Shown here in pieces: positions 25,021 to 34,534 of a stretch of 64,000 nt of DNA. A program made the position numbers and the translations under genes. Source of the DNA: DATAEG01 sp963703085 (GTDB taxonomy: Bacteria; Actinomycetota; Actinomycetes; Mycobacteriales; Jatrophihabitantaceae); assembly GCA_963703085.1 (NCBI GenBank), contig OY969789.1, positions 992,001 to 1,056,000 of the forward strand, in the 5' to 3' direction. Every line of letters begins with the position of its first letter. Position 1 is the first letter of the stretch. Below the pieces are notes generated by a model, which was given only the letters and a program-made list of their open reading frames with translations, searched no databases and was not told the origin of the DNA.

Positions 25021-26130
25021 ATGACCGATCCCCCGTCAACCGTCGATCGACTGGGGGTGCACACGCATGTGGCATCCGAGCGCAGCACGTGGACAGTCGT
25101 CACACTGACGTCGTCCACCGGTCGCACCGGGTTCGGCGAGTGCTCTGACAGCGGCGCCGAGTCATTCCTACGGAAGGGCCTGGCTCGTCTCGGAGAGCAC
25201 ATCCTCGGTGCACCGGTCGATGGCCGCCGCGACGACGTACGCGGAGCAGTCGATCAGCTACGCCGGAATGCTGACCCAGACCGAGCACTGGTCTGGTCGA
25301 CGTTATGGGGCGGCGTCGAGGCGGCCTGGGACGACCTCGCGGCCCGAGACCAGGATCTCCCACTCAGCCAGTACCTGCGTCTTCCCGACGCACCTCCCAT
25401 GCCGTTGTACGCCAACATCAACCGGCGGTGGGGCCGGTCGGGGACACCGGCCATCACCGCCCAAGCACAGGCTGCGGCGGCAGCCGGTTTCGCCGCGGTA
25501 AAGATCGCGCCCTTTGACCCTTGGCAGGGGCGGTCCGACGTCGCCCGCGCAGGCTTGGCAGTGGTGGACGCGGTGCGCGCCGTACTCCCCGCTGACGTTC
25601 ACCTCATGATCGATTGCCACCGCGCGCTGCCCCGCCCGAGCTTGCTATCGGCCATGCGGGAACTGAAGGCTCGTGAGGTGTACTGGGTGGAGGACGCTCT
25701 CGATGTGCGCGACACCGATGGACTGCGGCGTCTGCGTGAGCAGGTCGACGTGCCATTGGCCGGTGGCGAGCACGAATGGGATCCCGCTGTCGTGACCGCA
25801 GCGTGTGGCACCGGCGCCTTCGACTACTGGCTGATCGATCCCAAGCACGCCGGCGGCGCTTACGCAACGGCCCTCCTGGCCGACTGCATCGGGTCCGCCG
25901 GGCTTACCTTCCACAATCCGAGTGGCCCAATAGGCACTCTGCATGCGGCGCACCTGGCCGGATTGGCGGCCGGACCGCGTTGGTTGGAGTATGCGTGGGG
26001 CGAGTCGGACCGCGCGACTTATCTGAGTCCGGCCGAGCGGCTCGTCGACGCCCGGCTCGAACTTCCCGAAGGCTCCGGAATCGGAGCTGATCTCAGCGTG
26101 CAGGCCGAGCACCGAGTGGGGGCCCCGTGA
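25021..26130 (+). CDS. Mandelate racemase-type enolase superfamily dehydratase
   Basis: A 369-residue enzyme that probably dehydrates a sugar acid. Metal ligands are D198 (MIDCH), E224 (WVEDA) and E250 (AGGEHE), with an Asp273...His298 pair (IDPKH and FHNPSG) as base. The usual KxK is K161-I-A, lacking the second Lys, as in dehydratases that use the His alone. ATG 25021 is chosen because the operator at 24953-24973 excludes the earlier GTG 24913. It overlaps the next SDR by 4 bp. The likely substrate is an aldonic acid such as fuconate, rhamnonate or galactonate; which one is not shown. Confidence 0.82.
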   Translation: MTDPPSTVDRLGVHTHVASERSTWTVVTLTSSTGRTGFGECSDSGAESFLRKGLARLGEHILGAPVDGRRDDVRGAVDQLRRNADPDRALVWSTLWGGVEAAWDDLAARDQDLPLSQYLRLPDAPPMPLYANINRRWGRSGTPAITAQAQAAAAAGFAAVKIAPFDPWQGRSDVARAGLAVVDAVRAVLPADVHLMIDCHRALPRPSLLSAMRELKAREVYWVEDALDVRDTDGLRRLREQVDVPLAGGEHEWDPAVVTAACGTGAFDYWLIDPKHAGGAYATALLADCIGSAGLTFHNPSGPIGTLHAAHLAGLAAGPRWLEYAWGESDRATYLSPAERLVDARLELPEGSGIGADLSVQAEHRVGAP

Positions 26131-26828
26131 CTGCGGTGGTGACCGGCGCTGCCGGAGGCATCGGGTCGGCGGTTGTCAGGGCGATGCTGTCCGCCGGGCG
26201 GACCGTTGTCGGCGTCGATCTCGAGCCGGGAGCGGACGGTCCAGCCACGGTATGGGTGCGCGGTGATGTCAGCGATCCGGCCGTCATCGCGGAGGCGTTC
26301 ACGGCGGCCGCGGATTTGGGTGGGGCGGAGGCCCTGATCACCTGCACCTTCGGCGAGCACCGCGGTGCACTACTCGATCTCACCACGGAAGACCTGACCG
26401 GGACGGTGGATCGGCAGGTCGTTGCCGCCTGGGCCTGGTCTCGGGCACTGGTCACGGCGACGAGCGACCCGGCCGGCGCCGCCATCGTCCACGTGTCGAG
26501 CGTGCACGCAGCGATCGCCGCCGCCGGATTGGCGCCGTATGCGTTGGCCAAGGCAGCCTTGGAAGCGCTGAGCAGGGCTATGGCCGTCGAGTGGGGGCCG
26601 TTAGGTGTGCGCTGCAACGCCGTGGCACCCGGGTTCGTCCCGGTGCCGCGCAATGCGCACCGGGACGTGGCGGCAATCGCAGCCAACCTTCCGCTACGAC
26701 GGGTCGTCACGGCCGACGACGTCGCCGCTTGTGTCCGATTCCTGGCCTCCGACGAGGCGGCTGGAGTGACTGGCATCTGTCTGACCGTCGACGCCGGGAT
26801 GTCTGCCGCAATGCCACCGTGGGCCTGA
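26127..26828 (+). CDS. Short-chain dehydrogenase/reductase
   Basis: A 233-residue classical SDR. VVTGAAGGIGSAVV (residues about 4-17) is the NAD(P)-binding loop, the catalytic serines are in VHVSSVHAA, and the catalytic pair is YALAK. It starts with GTG overlapping the dehydratase by 4 bp and ends 1 bp before the SMP-30 gene. In the proposed route it would oxidise the sugar or the 2-keto-3-deoxy acid. Which step is not fixed. Confidence 0.85.
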   Translation: MTAVVTGAAGGIGSAVVRAMLSAGRTVVGVDLEPGADGPATVWVRGDVSDPAVIAEAFTAAADLGGAEALITCTFGEHRGALLDLTTEDLTGTVDRQVVAAWAWSRALVTATSDPAGAAIVHVSSVHAAIAAAGLAPYALAKAALEALSRAMAVEWGPLGVRCNAVAPGFVPVPRNAHRDVAAIAANLPLRRVVTADDVAACVRFLASDEAAGVTGICLTVDAGMSAAMPPWA

Positions 26829-26829
26829 G

Positions 26830-27759
26830 ATGAGTTGGTTCGGGCCTGCCCTGACCCTCGGCGAATGTCCGCGCTGGGATGACCGGCGGGCCACGCTGAG
26901 CTGGGTCGATATCGACGGCGGCACCCTGCACGAGGCGCGACTGGTTGGCCAGGAATGGTTCACCGTGGACCACCATGTCGGCGCGCCCCTGGCGGGTGCG
27001 GTTCGACGGGTCGACCGCGACGACTGGTTGATCGCCCTGGGTGGGACGTTGGCCGGGTGGTCGCGCCCTGGTCCACCGTGTCAGCTCGCCCTCGTCGAAC
27101 CCGATCGGGCTGAGCATCCCCTGCGGCTGAACGAGATGGTCACCGACCCCGTCGGGCGATTGTGGGTGGGCAGCATGGCTTACGACTGGACCCGGAGGCT
27201 CGGCGCGTTCTACCGGGTCGACCTGGATGGCTCGGTCCATCGGGTGATCGACCACATCACCATCGCCAATGGAGTGGGCTGGAGCCCGGACTCAGCCACC
27301 GTCTACACGACGGACACCGGGCCGGCCGTTATCACCGCGTGGGATTACGACGTGGAAACGGGTCGGCTGGGTCGAGCTCGGCCATTCGTGCAGGCCGAGG
27401 CGGAGGATGGCAAGCCGGACGGACTCGCCGTCGACACCGAGGGCAACGTGTGGAGTGCCTTCGCCGGTGGCTATCGAGTGAGCTGCTTCAGCCCGGCCGG
27501 TGGCGAGATCCACCGCGTTACGGTGCCGGCACCGAATCCGACGAGCTGCTGCTTCGCCGGGACGGAGCGAGATCGCCTCGTGATCACGACTGGTCGCAAG
27601 CGGCTGCCGATCGATGTCTTGGCGGCTTACCCGGACTCCGGGCGAGTCTGGGACGCCGGACGGCTGGGCGCCATCGGGCTGCCCCAGCATCCATACGCCG
27701 GAGCCGCTCCTGAGGGCACAGCTCAGCCGGTCGGGAAGCGAACGACGGTGACCGAGTGA
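26830..27759 (+). CDS. SMP-30/gluconolactonase family lactonase
   Basis: A 309-residue six-bladed beta-propeller of the SMP-30 family. The start has LGECPRWDDRRATLSWVDI (metal-binding Glu), with LNEMVTDPVGRLWVGSMAYD, GVGWSPDSATVYTTDT and KPDGLAVDTEGNVWSAF further on, carrying the Asn and Asp ligands. It would open a sugar lactone made by a dehydrogenase. It is third in the dehydratase-SDR-lactonase operon and converges with the GH51 gene, sharing 37 bp at the 3' ends. Confidence 0.85.
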   Translation: MSWFGPALTLGECPRWDDRRATLSWVDIDGGTLHEARLVGQEWFTVDHHVGAPLAGAVRRVDRDDWLIALGGTLAGWSRPGPPCQLALVEPDRAEHPLRLNEMVTDPVGRLWVGSMAYDWTRRLGAFYRVDLDGSVHRVIDHITIANGVGWSPDSATVYTTDTGPAVITAWDYDVETGRLGRARPFVQAEAEDGKPDGLAVDTEGNVWSAFAGGYRVSCFSPAGGEIHRVTVPAPNPTSCCFAGTERDRLVITTGRKRLPIDVLAAYPDSGRVWDAGRLGAIGLPQHPYAGAAPEGTAQPVGKRTTVTE

Positions 27760-29324
27760 GCCGGAAACCGCAGTCCGTCGTCACCGACGGCCACCGTGCC
27801 GCCGTCGACGACGCCCACACGGTCAGGCGCGTGCAAAGAATTCGCAGCAAACAGATCATCCTCACCTGCACCGAGCGTCCAGCTCTGCACCGTCCTCGGT
27901 AGCGGCTGGCCGTCGGCGCGGCGCACGGTGACGTCGAGATCGACCTCCTCGGCGCGGTTGATCGCCGCCAGGGCAACTACGCCATCGTCGATCGTGGCAA
28001 CGACGTCTAGATCCGGCACGGACTCGGTGCGGGTCGCGAAGCCTGCGTCCTGCCGGTTGTCACCCTGCCGAACCGCTACTGCGCGCATCGGGCCAGCAAC
28101 CTCGACGGGGACGACGGTCCGGCCCAAATGGTTCTGGTACAGCTCCCACACCCCATAGGTCGCTGCCGGCAGGGCGCCGTCTGGACGGGCGACGATGAGC
28201 CCGTTGGCATTGACGAGATTCACGGTGTTGGCCATCCGCGGCGCTGCTGGATGGCCACACAGCCGGAAGAGGGCGTGGAAGACTCCGGCGTAGCAGAGCG
28301 CATCGGCCAACGTCCGCGGACTCCAGCGGTTGACCCGCAACTGCTTGCCAGCGTTGCCGGGCTCTGGTCGCGGGGCGATGCCCCCGTCGTCACCGGGCGC
28401 TGGCTCCGGCCAACTCACCGGCTCCAGATGGCGCACGTTCCATTCGTCCATGGCGATGGCCGGTGGCCGGTCCAGGCCGACCTCGGCGGCGATGTCTGTC
28501 AGCAGGGTCGCGAACGACCTCAGCTCGCGCTCGAAGTAGACCGCTTGATCAGCTACGCCGGAGAGGGTCTCGTCGGCATAGAGATGCGTACTAGCGCCGT
28601 AAAGGTGGAGGGAGACGAAGTCGAGCGAGCCGGCCGTCGCGCGCAGGAGCGGACGGATCCAGTCCGGTTCGTTGGTGCCCGCGCCGACGAAATTCAGCTC
28701 AGGATCGACCGCGCGCATGAACTGCACATGCTCGCGCGCATCCGCCGCGTACCGCTCTGCCGAGCGGTGGCCCATCTGCCAGTCTCCGTACACCTCGTTG
28801 CCGACGCCCCAGTACCGAACCCGATACGGATCCGGATGGCCGTTCGCCGCCCGCTGACGCGTCAACTCGGTGTCTCCGCCGTAGTTGGTGTATTCCACCC
28901 AGCGCACTGCGTCGTCGACGTCTCGGGCACTGTGCACCAGGAACGGCTCGGTGCCGACCTCGGCGCACCAGGCGAGGAACTCATCCGTGCCGAACCGGTT
29001 GCTCTCCTCGCCACCCCAGGTCAGGTCGAGGCGGCGCGGGCGAGAGTCGCGCGGCCCGATGCCGTCGGTCCAGTGATAGGCAGAGGTGAAGTTGCCGCCT
29101 GGCCAGCGGACAACCGGCAGGCCAAGTCTTCGGCACAGCTGCACGACGTCGGTTCGGAGCCCGGCGGCAGCACCGGACCCGGCCTTCGACCGTGCCGAGC
29201 CCTCGTCGAACACGCCGCCTTCGATGTTCCCGAAAAAGTTCGACTCAAGGAAATGGCCGAAGACCCGGTGGTCCAGCTGCCCGATCGGGTGGGTGACGTC
29301 GATGGTCACCGTCGCGATCGTCAT
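27723..29324 (-). CDS. GH51 alpha-L-arabinofuranosidase-like glycosidase (second copy)
   Basis: A 533-residue GH51 enzyme, closer to classic arabinofuranosidases than the copy at 20687. It begins with the beta-sandwich strand and RVFGHFLESNFFGNIEGG. The acid/base is in GVGNEVYG (E177) and the nucleophile in MDEWNVRH (E294). There is no signal peptide, so it is cytoplasmic. It starts 4 bp inside the end of the upstream sulfatase gene, so the two are one leftward operon that removes sulfate and then trims the sugar. Confidence 0.87.
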   Translation of the reverse strand: MTIATVTIDVTHPIGQLDHRVFGHFLESNFFGNIEGGVFDEGSARSKAGSGAAAGLRTDVVQLCRRLGLPVVRWPGGNFTSAYHWTDGIGPRDSRPRRLDLTWGGEESNRFGTDEFLAWCAEVGTEPFLVHSARDVDDAVRWVEYTNYGGDTELTRQRAANGHPDPYRVRYWGVGNEVYGDWQMGHRSAERYAADAREHVQFMRAVDPELNFVGAGTNEPDWIRPLLRATAGSLDFVSLHLYGASTHLYADETLSGVADQAVYFERELRSFATLLTDIAAEVGLDRPPAIAMDEWNVRHLEPVSWPEPAPGDDGGIAPRPEPGNAGKQLRVNRWSPRTLADALCYAGVFHALFRLCGHPAAPRMANTVNLVNANGLIVARPDGALPAATYGVWELYQNHLGRTVVPVEVAGPMRAVAVRQGDNRQDAGFATRTESVPDLDVVATIDDGVVALAAINRAEEVDLDVTVRRADGQPLPRTVQSWTLGAGEDDLFAANSLHAPDRVGVVDGGTVAVGDDGLRFPAHSVTVVRFPTG

Positions 29325-30787
29325 GCCAGCACGCTGCCCGTCACCAGATCGATGACCGCCTGCTCGAGGGACTCCCGGGCGTGCCGGTACTCGACGTCGT
29401 CGAACAGATCGATGCGTTCAGTCGGGTCGCGCTGGTGGTCGATGAGACGGCGTTCGTACTCTCCAGCCGGAACCGCTCCGCCGCCTCGAGCGGTGCGAGG
29501 TTCGGCTCGGTTCAGCTCGATGAGTTTGTGGCGGCCGTCAGCGGCGACTAGGAAACCTTCACCTTCGGCAAAAACGACCGACCGCCCAGTGGCATCGAGC
29601 GACGCCAGCGACCGCCCGTCGATGTCAGGTGGCGCGGGGATCCCGGCAAGCTCGAGCAGGGTGGGCAGGAAGTCGACCGTGCTGGTCAGTCGGTCGTCAA
29701 CGGACCCCGCCGGCACACCCCGACCGCGGAGCAGCAAGGGCAGCCGAAGGACGGATTCGAAGTAGCAGTCGTTCTTGCCCCAGACGCCATGCTCGCCGAG
29801 CATCTCGCCGTGATCCGCGCTGATGAGGACGATCATGTCGGAGCCGAACCGGTCCTCGGCCGCCGCCACTAGTTGACCGATCTGATCGTCGATCAGGGCG
29901 ATATTTGCGAAGTAGTGATGGCGCAGACGCCGCCAGTACGTCGCGTCGTACCGCTCACCTGGTCCGCTCTCGGTTCGCCCCCGGCCGACGGCGTGAGTGT
30001 GCTCAGGCGGCAGGACGTCGGCCGGATCAGCGAGTGCGTCCAACGCGGCGAGATCGACGCGGTCGAGGTACTCCGCCGGGGGGTCGAAGGGGAAGTGCGG
30101 CCCGGAGAACGAGGCCCAGAGAAGCTGAGGTTGACCCGGATCAGCTGCAACCGCGAGTTCGGCGGCGGTCCGACCCACCCAAGCGTCCGGATGCCACTGC
30201 GCCGGACCTGGGAACTCGAACACGGCGCGGGCCGATCGGTCCCAAACCCGCTCGCGGTAGGCGGCCAGGTAGCCGGCGGCGTCAAGTTGCTGGGAGTAGT
30301 CGTCGGAGAACCAGACCGACACTTGCTTGCCGTCCTGCAGCGCGAGGGAGTCGATGCCCAGCGACCGGTAGAACTCCGTGAACTCCGTGTAGTCCAACGT
30401 TCGGTCGGGCTGCGGATCGGCGTATGGCACCGGGGCGTAGTGGCACTTGCCCACGTGAGTCGTGCGGTATCCGGCGGCGCCGAACAGCTGGTAGATGTTC
30501 GGAATCGACGGGCTCAGCCGATTCGGACGGAAGTTGCTGTAGACCCCGTGCCGATGCGGCCACCGCCCGGTAATCAGCGAGCAACGGGCCGGGGCGCACC
30601 ACGGGCTTGCCGTGTAGGCCCGGTCGAAGCGTCGGCCCGTGGCGGCGATGGCGTCGAGGTGCGGTGTCGGTACGCAGCTACCGCCGTAGCTGCCCAGCGC
30701 GTCGGCGCGCAGCTCGTCGCAGGTGATCAGAAGAACGTGTGGCCGGGGCGTTGCAGCCTGGTCCGCCCATCGTGGCTCGGTGTGCAT
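29321..30787 (-). CDS. Type I sulfatase
   Basis: A 488-residue sulfatase. It opens PHVLLITCDELRADALGSYG with the metal Asp, has the C64-A-P-A-R68 motif for formylglycine, and further ligands in VGKCHY and SADHGEMLGEHG. It has no signal peptide. ATG 30787 fits the family start, with AAGG 9 nt upstream; longer starts up to 30952 would run into the operator. It is first in the leftward sulfatase-GH51 operon, divergent from the permease operon across the operator at 30953. A formylglycine-generating enzyme is required but not in this window. Confidence 0.88.
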   Translation of the reverse strand: MHTEPRWADQAATPRPHVLLITCDELRADALGSYGGSCVPTPHLDAIAATGRRFDRAYTASPWCAPARCSLITGRWPHRHGVYSNFRPNRLSPSIPNIYQLFGAAGYRTTHVGKCHYAPVPYADPQPDRTLDYTEFTEFYRSLGIDSLALQDGKQVSVWFSDDYSQQLDAAGYLAAYRERVWDRSARAVFEFPGPAQWHPDAWVGRTAAELAVAADPGQPQLLWASFSGPHFPFDPPAEYLDRVDLAALDALADPADVLPPEHTHAVGRGRTESGPGERYDATYWRRLRHHYFANIALIDDQIGQLVAAAEDRFGSDMIVLISADHGEMLGEHGVWGKNDCYFESVLRLPLLLRGRGVPAGSVDDRLTSTVDFLPTLLELAGIPAPPDIDGRSLASLDATGRSVVFAEGEGFLVAADGRHKLIELNRAEPRTARGGGAVPAGEYERRLIDHQRDPTERIDLFDDVEYRHARESLEQAVIDLVTGSVLA

Positions 30788-30929
30788 CGACCGGACCTTG
30801 CCACGAAGCATGCCACGTGGCAAGAATGAACAGCTGTGCGCGGGCGGCTCGGATGGCCGAGACCTTCCATTCGGCGACCGCACCGTGAAGCGCGCGCCGA
30901 AACTGGACCGCGACCGCCTGCGCTTCCTA

Positions 30930-30973
30930 TTGACAGGCTCCGACCTGGGCATTTAACTTCGTTGTGAAGTTAA
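30930..30973 (+). promoter_or_regulatory. ROK-type operator/promoter of the permease-sulfatase operon
   Basis: TTGACA (30930-30935), a 17-bp spacer, then the perfect inverted repeat TTAACTTC-N5-GAAGTTAA (30953-30973), with TAACTT as the -10. This is the best copy of the three. It lies in the divergent region between a sulfatase and the permease genes. Confidence 0.8.
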
Positions 30974-31039
30974 CGATGGCGTGGCCGACCGAGAGGACAC
31001 CCCGGACCGTGTTCAGCCCATCCACTTCCTGGCCCGGCC

Positions 31040-31972
31040 GTGGCTGATTCGGTGGCGCAGGTCCTGCGAGCACCGGCGTCGCGACGTCGAACGCGGGCGA
31101 AGAAGCAGAACCTCTGGGCACTGCTTTTCCTCGGGCCGTGGCTAATCGGGATCGTCGTGTTCACTGCAGGTCCGATGATCTATTCGCTCTACCTGTCGTT
31201 CACCGACTACGACCTGCTCACCTCACCCAACTGGATCGGTCTGGCCAACTTCCGGCGGATGTTCACAGCCGACCCGGTGTTCCTGCAGTCGCTGAAGGTC
31301 ACCGGCATCTACGTCGCCGTCGGAGTACCGCTCGAACTGCTGTTTGCCTTGGCTCTCGCGGTGGTTCTGAACAGGGGTCTGAAGGGCCTCGGCTTCTACC
31401 GCTCGGTGCTCTACTTGCCATCACTGTTCGGTGGCAGCGTCGCAGTGGCGGTGCTCTGGCGCCGGGTGTTCAGCCAGGATGGGCTGTTCAACCAGGTCCT
31501 CAACCTGGTCGGGATCCACGGACCGGCCTGGATCTCCGACCCGTCCTACGCACTCGGCACATTGATCGTTCTCGAGATCTGGCAGTTCGGCGCGCCGATG
31601 GTGATCTTCCTGGCCGGTCTGCGCCAGATCCCGCAGGAGTACTACGACGCGGCCGCCGTCGACGGCGCCACGGCGTGGCAGCGATTCGTTCGGGTCACCA
31701 TTCCCCTGCTCAGCCCGGTCATCTTCTTCAACCTCGTCCTGCAGATCATCCGCGGACTGCAAGCATTCGCCCCTGCCTTCATCGTCAGTAACGGCAGCGG
31801 CGGCCCGGTCAACTCGACGTTGTTCTACTCCCTGTACCTGTACCAGGAAGGCTTCGTGAACTTCCACATGGGTTACGCCTCGGCGATGGCTTGGTTCTTG
31901 TTGTTGGTGGCCGCCGCACTGACTGCCGTCAACTTCCTGCTCAGCCGGCTGTGGGTGCACTATGGCGACTGA
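31040..31972 (+). CDS. ABC sugar transporter permease, MalF type
   Basis: A 310-residue permease with six membrane segments and the cytoplasmic EAA loop EYYDAAAVDGATAWQRFVRV, which docks the ATPase. It starts with GTG and overlaps the second permease gene by 11 bp. The ATPase is not nearby, so a shared MsiK-like ATPase elsewhere is likely, as is usual in actinomycetes. It should import a sugar oligomer bound by the lipoprotein at 22180-23496. It is directly downstream of the perfect ROK operator. Confidence 0.88.
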   Translation: MADSVAQVLRAPASRRRTRAKKQNLWALLFLGPWLIGIVVFTAGPMIYSLYLSFTDYDLLTSPNWIGLANFRRMFTADPVFLQSLKVTGIYVAVGVPLELLFALALAVVLNRGLKGLGFYRSVLYLPSLFGGSVAVAVLWRRVFSQDGLFNQVLNLVGIHGPAWISDPSYALGTLIVLEIWQFGAPMVIFLAGLRQIPQEYYDAAAVDGATAWQRFVRVTIPLLSPVIFFNLVLQIIRGLQAFAPAFIVSNGSGGPVNSTLFYSLYLYQEGFVNFHMGYASAMAWFLLLVAAALTAVNFLLSRLWVHYGD

Positions 31973-32867
31973 CCTGCAAGCCCCGGAACGACCGTCCGTG
32001 GCGAAGCAGCCCCCACCGGCGAAGCGCCGAGCCCAACAGGGACGTCATCGACGCCCACTTGCACATTTCGGCCTGATCGTCGTGTGCGTGGTGATGCTGT
32101 ACCCGCTCATCTGGATGGTCGCGAGTTCGTTCAAACCGACGACGGACATATTCTCCGAGCCCGGTTTGCTGCCTCGGAAGTGGGAGTTCGGGAACTACTC
32201 CGCCGGCTGGCGCGGAGTGGGCCAGTCGTTCGCGATCTTCTTCGAGAACTCGCTGTTCATCTCGGTGATAGCCGTCGTGGGCAATGTCTTTTCGTGCAGC
32301 CTGGCGGCTTATGCCTTCGCTCGGCTGGACTTCAGCTTCAAGCGCACCGCGTTCGCGGCGATGCTGCTGACATTGATGCTGCCGTCGCACGTCACGTTGA
32401 TCCCGCAGTACATCCTGTTCAACCACCTCAAGTGGGTGAACACCTTCTACCCGATGATGGTGCCGCACTTCTTCGCGGTCGACGCCTTCTTCATTTTCTT
32501 GATGGTGCAGTTCATCCGCGGCCTGCCGCGGGACCTCGACGATGCGGCGCGTATCGACGGGTGCGGACCGGGTCGGATATTTTGGTATGTCATCCTGCCG
32601 TTGTTACGACCGGCGCTGGTCACCACGGTGATCTTCACTTTTATCTGGACTTACAACGACTTCTTCAAGCAGCTCATCTACCTGAACGACTCTCAACTGT
32701 TCACCGTCCCGCTCGGGTTGCGGTTGTTCCTGGATTCGACCGGCGAGTCGGCCTGGGGACCGATGCTGGCGATGAGCACGGTCGCACTGTTGCCCGCGCT
32801 GGTGCTGTTCGTGTGCTTCCAACGACTGATCGTTGAGGGCATCGCCACGACGGGCATGAAGGGATGA
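31962..32867 (+). CDS. ABC sugar transporter permease, MalG type
   Basis: A 301-residue partner permease. The N-terminal tail is basic; six membrane segments follow, with the EAA loop LDDAARIDGCGPGRIFWYVILP. It overlaps both neighbours (11 bp before; 4 bp with the sulfatase after). Linking a sulfatase to the importer by translational coupling suggests that the transported sugar is sulfated. Confidence 0.88.
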   Translation: MATDLQAPERPSVAKQPPPAKRRAQQGRHRRPLAHFGLIVVCVVMLYPLIWMVASSFKPTTDIFSEPGLLPRKWEFGNYSAGWRGVGQSFAIFFENSLFISVIAVVGNVFSCSLAAYAFARLDFSFKRTAFAAMLLTLMLPSHVTLIPQYILFNHLKWVNTFYPMMVPHFFAVDAFFIFLMVQFIRGLPRDLDDAARIDGCGPGRIFWYVILPLLRPALVTTVIFTFIWTYNDFFKQLIYLNDSQLFTVPLGLRLFLDSTGESAWGPMLAMSTVALLPALVLFVCFQRLIVEGIATTGMKG

Positions 32868-34372
32868 CGTCTCGGCCCAACATCCTCGTGGTGATGAGCG
32901 ACGAACAGAGCTGGAACACCATGGGCTGCACGGGCAATGCGGCGGCCCAGACGCCCAACCTTGACCGGCTCTGCGAAGAGTCGACCAGCTTCGATCGTGC
33001 CTATACCCCCTTTCCGCTGTGCTGCCCGTCGCGGACGAGCCTGTGGACCGGGCGCATGCCACGCCACCATGGTGTGCTCGGCAACTGGCGCCCGGTGATG
33101 CCCCACCTGCGTGAAGCCGGCGTGGCCCAGGCATTCCGACGAGCCGGCTATCACACCATCTACAACGGCAAGTGGCACGTGCCGGGCACGACGCCGAACC
33201 GGATGGGCTGGGCGGACACGTCTGCGATCCCGGCCGTCATCGCCGGGCAGGACCGCGGTCGCTACATCCCGGATTACCGCGCGTACGCCGGTGAACATGG
33301 CTACGAGTTCGACGAGAGGCACATCGAGAACCTGACTCAGGCTGACATCACGGCGACGATCGGCCCTGGTACCAAGCCCTACGCAACGGCATCGGTCGAC
33401 CTCGACCACTTTCTCGAGACCTGGCAGACCGGCGAGTTCCTGAGGGCGTTCGACGCCCGCCCGGACGGTCAGCCCTGGCTGGCCACATGCTCCTTCAACG
33501 CGCCGCACTTCCCGATGATCGTCCCCGCTCCATACGATCGTTTGATCAATCGGGCCGCGGTAACCCTTCCGGACAGCTGGGCAGACGGCACCTCGACCGT
33601 GCCTGCCGAGGTGCAGCGTTCGCACTACGCGACAGACTATGCGGATCTGACCGAGACCGAGTGGGTCGAGCTCACCGCCCACTACCTCGGGCTGTGTGCG
33701 CTGATCGACACCCAGCTCGGCCGCATCCGCGAGCACCTCGAGTCGGTCGGAGAGTGGGACAACACCATCGTCGTTTTCACCACCGATCACGGCGACATGA
33801 TGGGCGCACACCGTCTGATGGAGAAGGGCCACTTGCTGCACTACGAGGAGGACCTGCGCATCCCGATGTTCATTCGCCATCCCGACGCGGTGGCGGCCCG
33901 AACGGACAATCTCGTGTCGATGTGTGACGTCGGCGCCACGCTTGCCGAACTGGCCGACGTCGCTTGGGACGAAGACCACGACGGGATCTCCTTCGCCGCC
34001 ACCGTCGGGAGGGCGAACGGCACGCCGACCCGCAATTTCGTCACGGCCGAGACGACGCTTGCGGCCGGCAAACCCGGTGGAGCCGGCGAGCCCTTCTTCG
34101 CCGAGCACTGGACGTTTCCTCGCGACAGTCTCAACCTGTCCGTTCGCACGCCGCAGGACCGATATGTGTTCCGGTCCGACGACGTCGACGAGCTCTACGA
34201 CCATCGCGTCGACCCCGGCGAGCGCGTGAACCTCGCGACCCACCCCGATCAGCAGACCCGCCGCCGAGAATTGCGATCCCTCTTGGTCGCGGAAATCGGC
34301 GACAGCTTCACCGGGGCGGCAGAACTCCTGAACGCTGACCGCGACCCCGCGGACAATCTGCGGCCGCAGTAA
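32864..34372 (+). CDS. Type I sulfatase
   Basis: A 502-residue sulfatase opening PNILVVMSDEQSWNTMGCTG. The formylglycine motif is C53-C-P-S-R57; other ligands lie in YNGKWHVPG and FTTDHGDMMGAH. There is no signal peptide. It is third in the ROK-controlled permease operon, overlapping the permease by 4 bp. It probably desulfates the newly imported sugar. Regiospecificity cannot be read from the sequence. Confidence 0.9.
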   Translation: MTSRPNILVVMSDEQSWNTMGCTGNAAAQTPNLDRLCEESTSFDRAYTPFPLCCPSRTSLWTGRMPRHHGVLGNWRPVMPHLREAGVAQAFRRAGYHTIYNGKWHVPGTTPNRMGWADTSAIPAVIAGQDRGRYIPDYRAYAGEHGYEFDERHIENLTQADITATIGPGTKPYATASVDLDHFLETWQTGEFLRAFDARPDGQPWLATCSFNAPHFPMIVPAPYDRLINRAAVTLPDSWADGTSTVPAEVQRSHYATDYADLTETEWVELTAHYLGLCALIDTQLGRIREHLESVGEWDNTIVVFTTDHGDMMGAHRLMEKGHLLHYEEDLRIPMFIRHPDAVAARTDNLVSMCDVGATLAELADVAWDEDHDGISFAATVGRANGTPTRNFVTAETTLAAGKPGGAGEPFFAEHWTFPRDSLNLSVRTPQDRYVFRSDDVDELYDHRVDPGERVNLATHPDQQTRRRELRSLLVAEIGDSFTGAAELLNADRDPADNLRPQ

Positions 34373-34534
34373 CCGGCCATTCCGGAGCACCGGACGTCCA
34401 GCAGCCCGATCCCAAGCCCATCGCTCCCGGTGCGTTGGGCGCCGCCGGCGGAAGCGGCCAGCATCTCTGGCGCGCGCTCTCTCGCCTGCACCGATGTGCG
34501 TGCCCTGGGCGGAGAAACCTGGGAGGCTGCGCGC

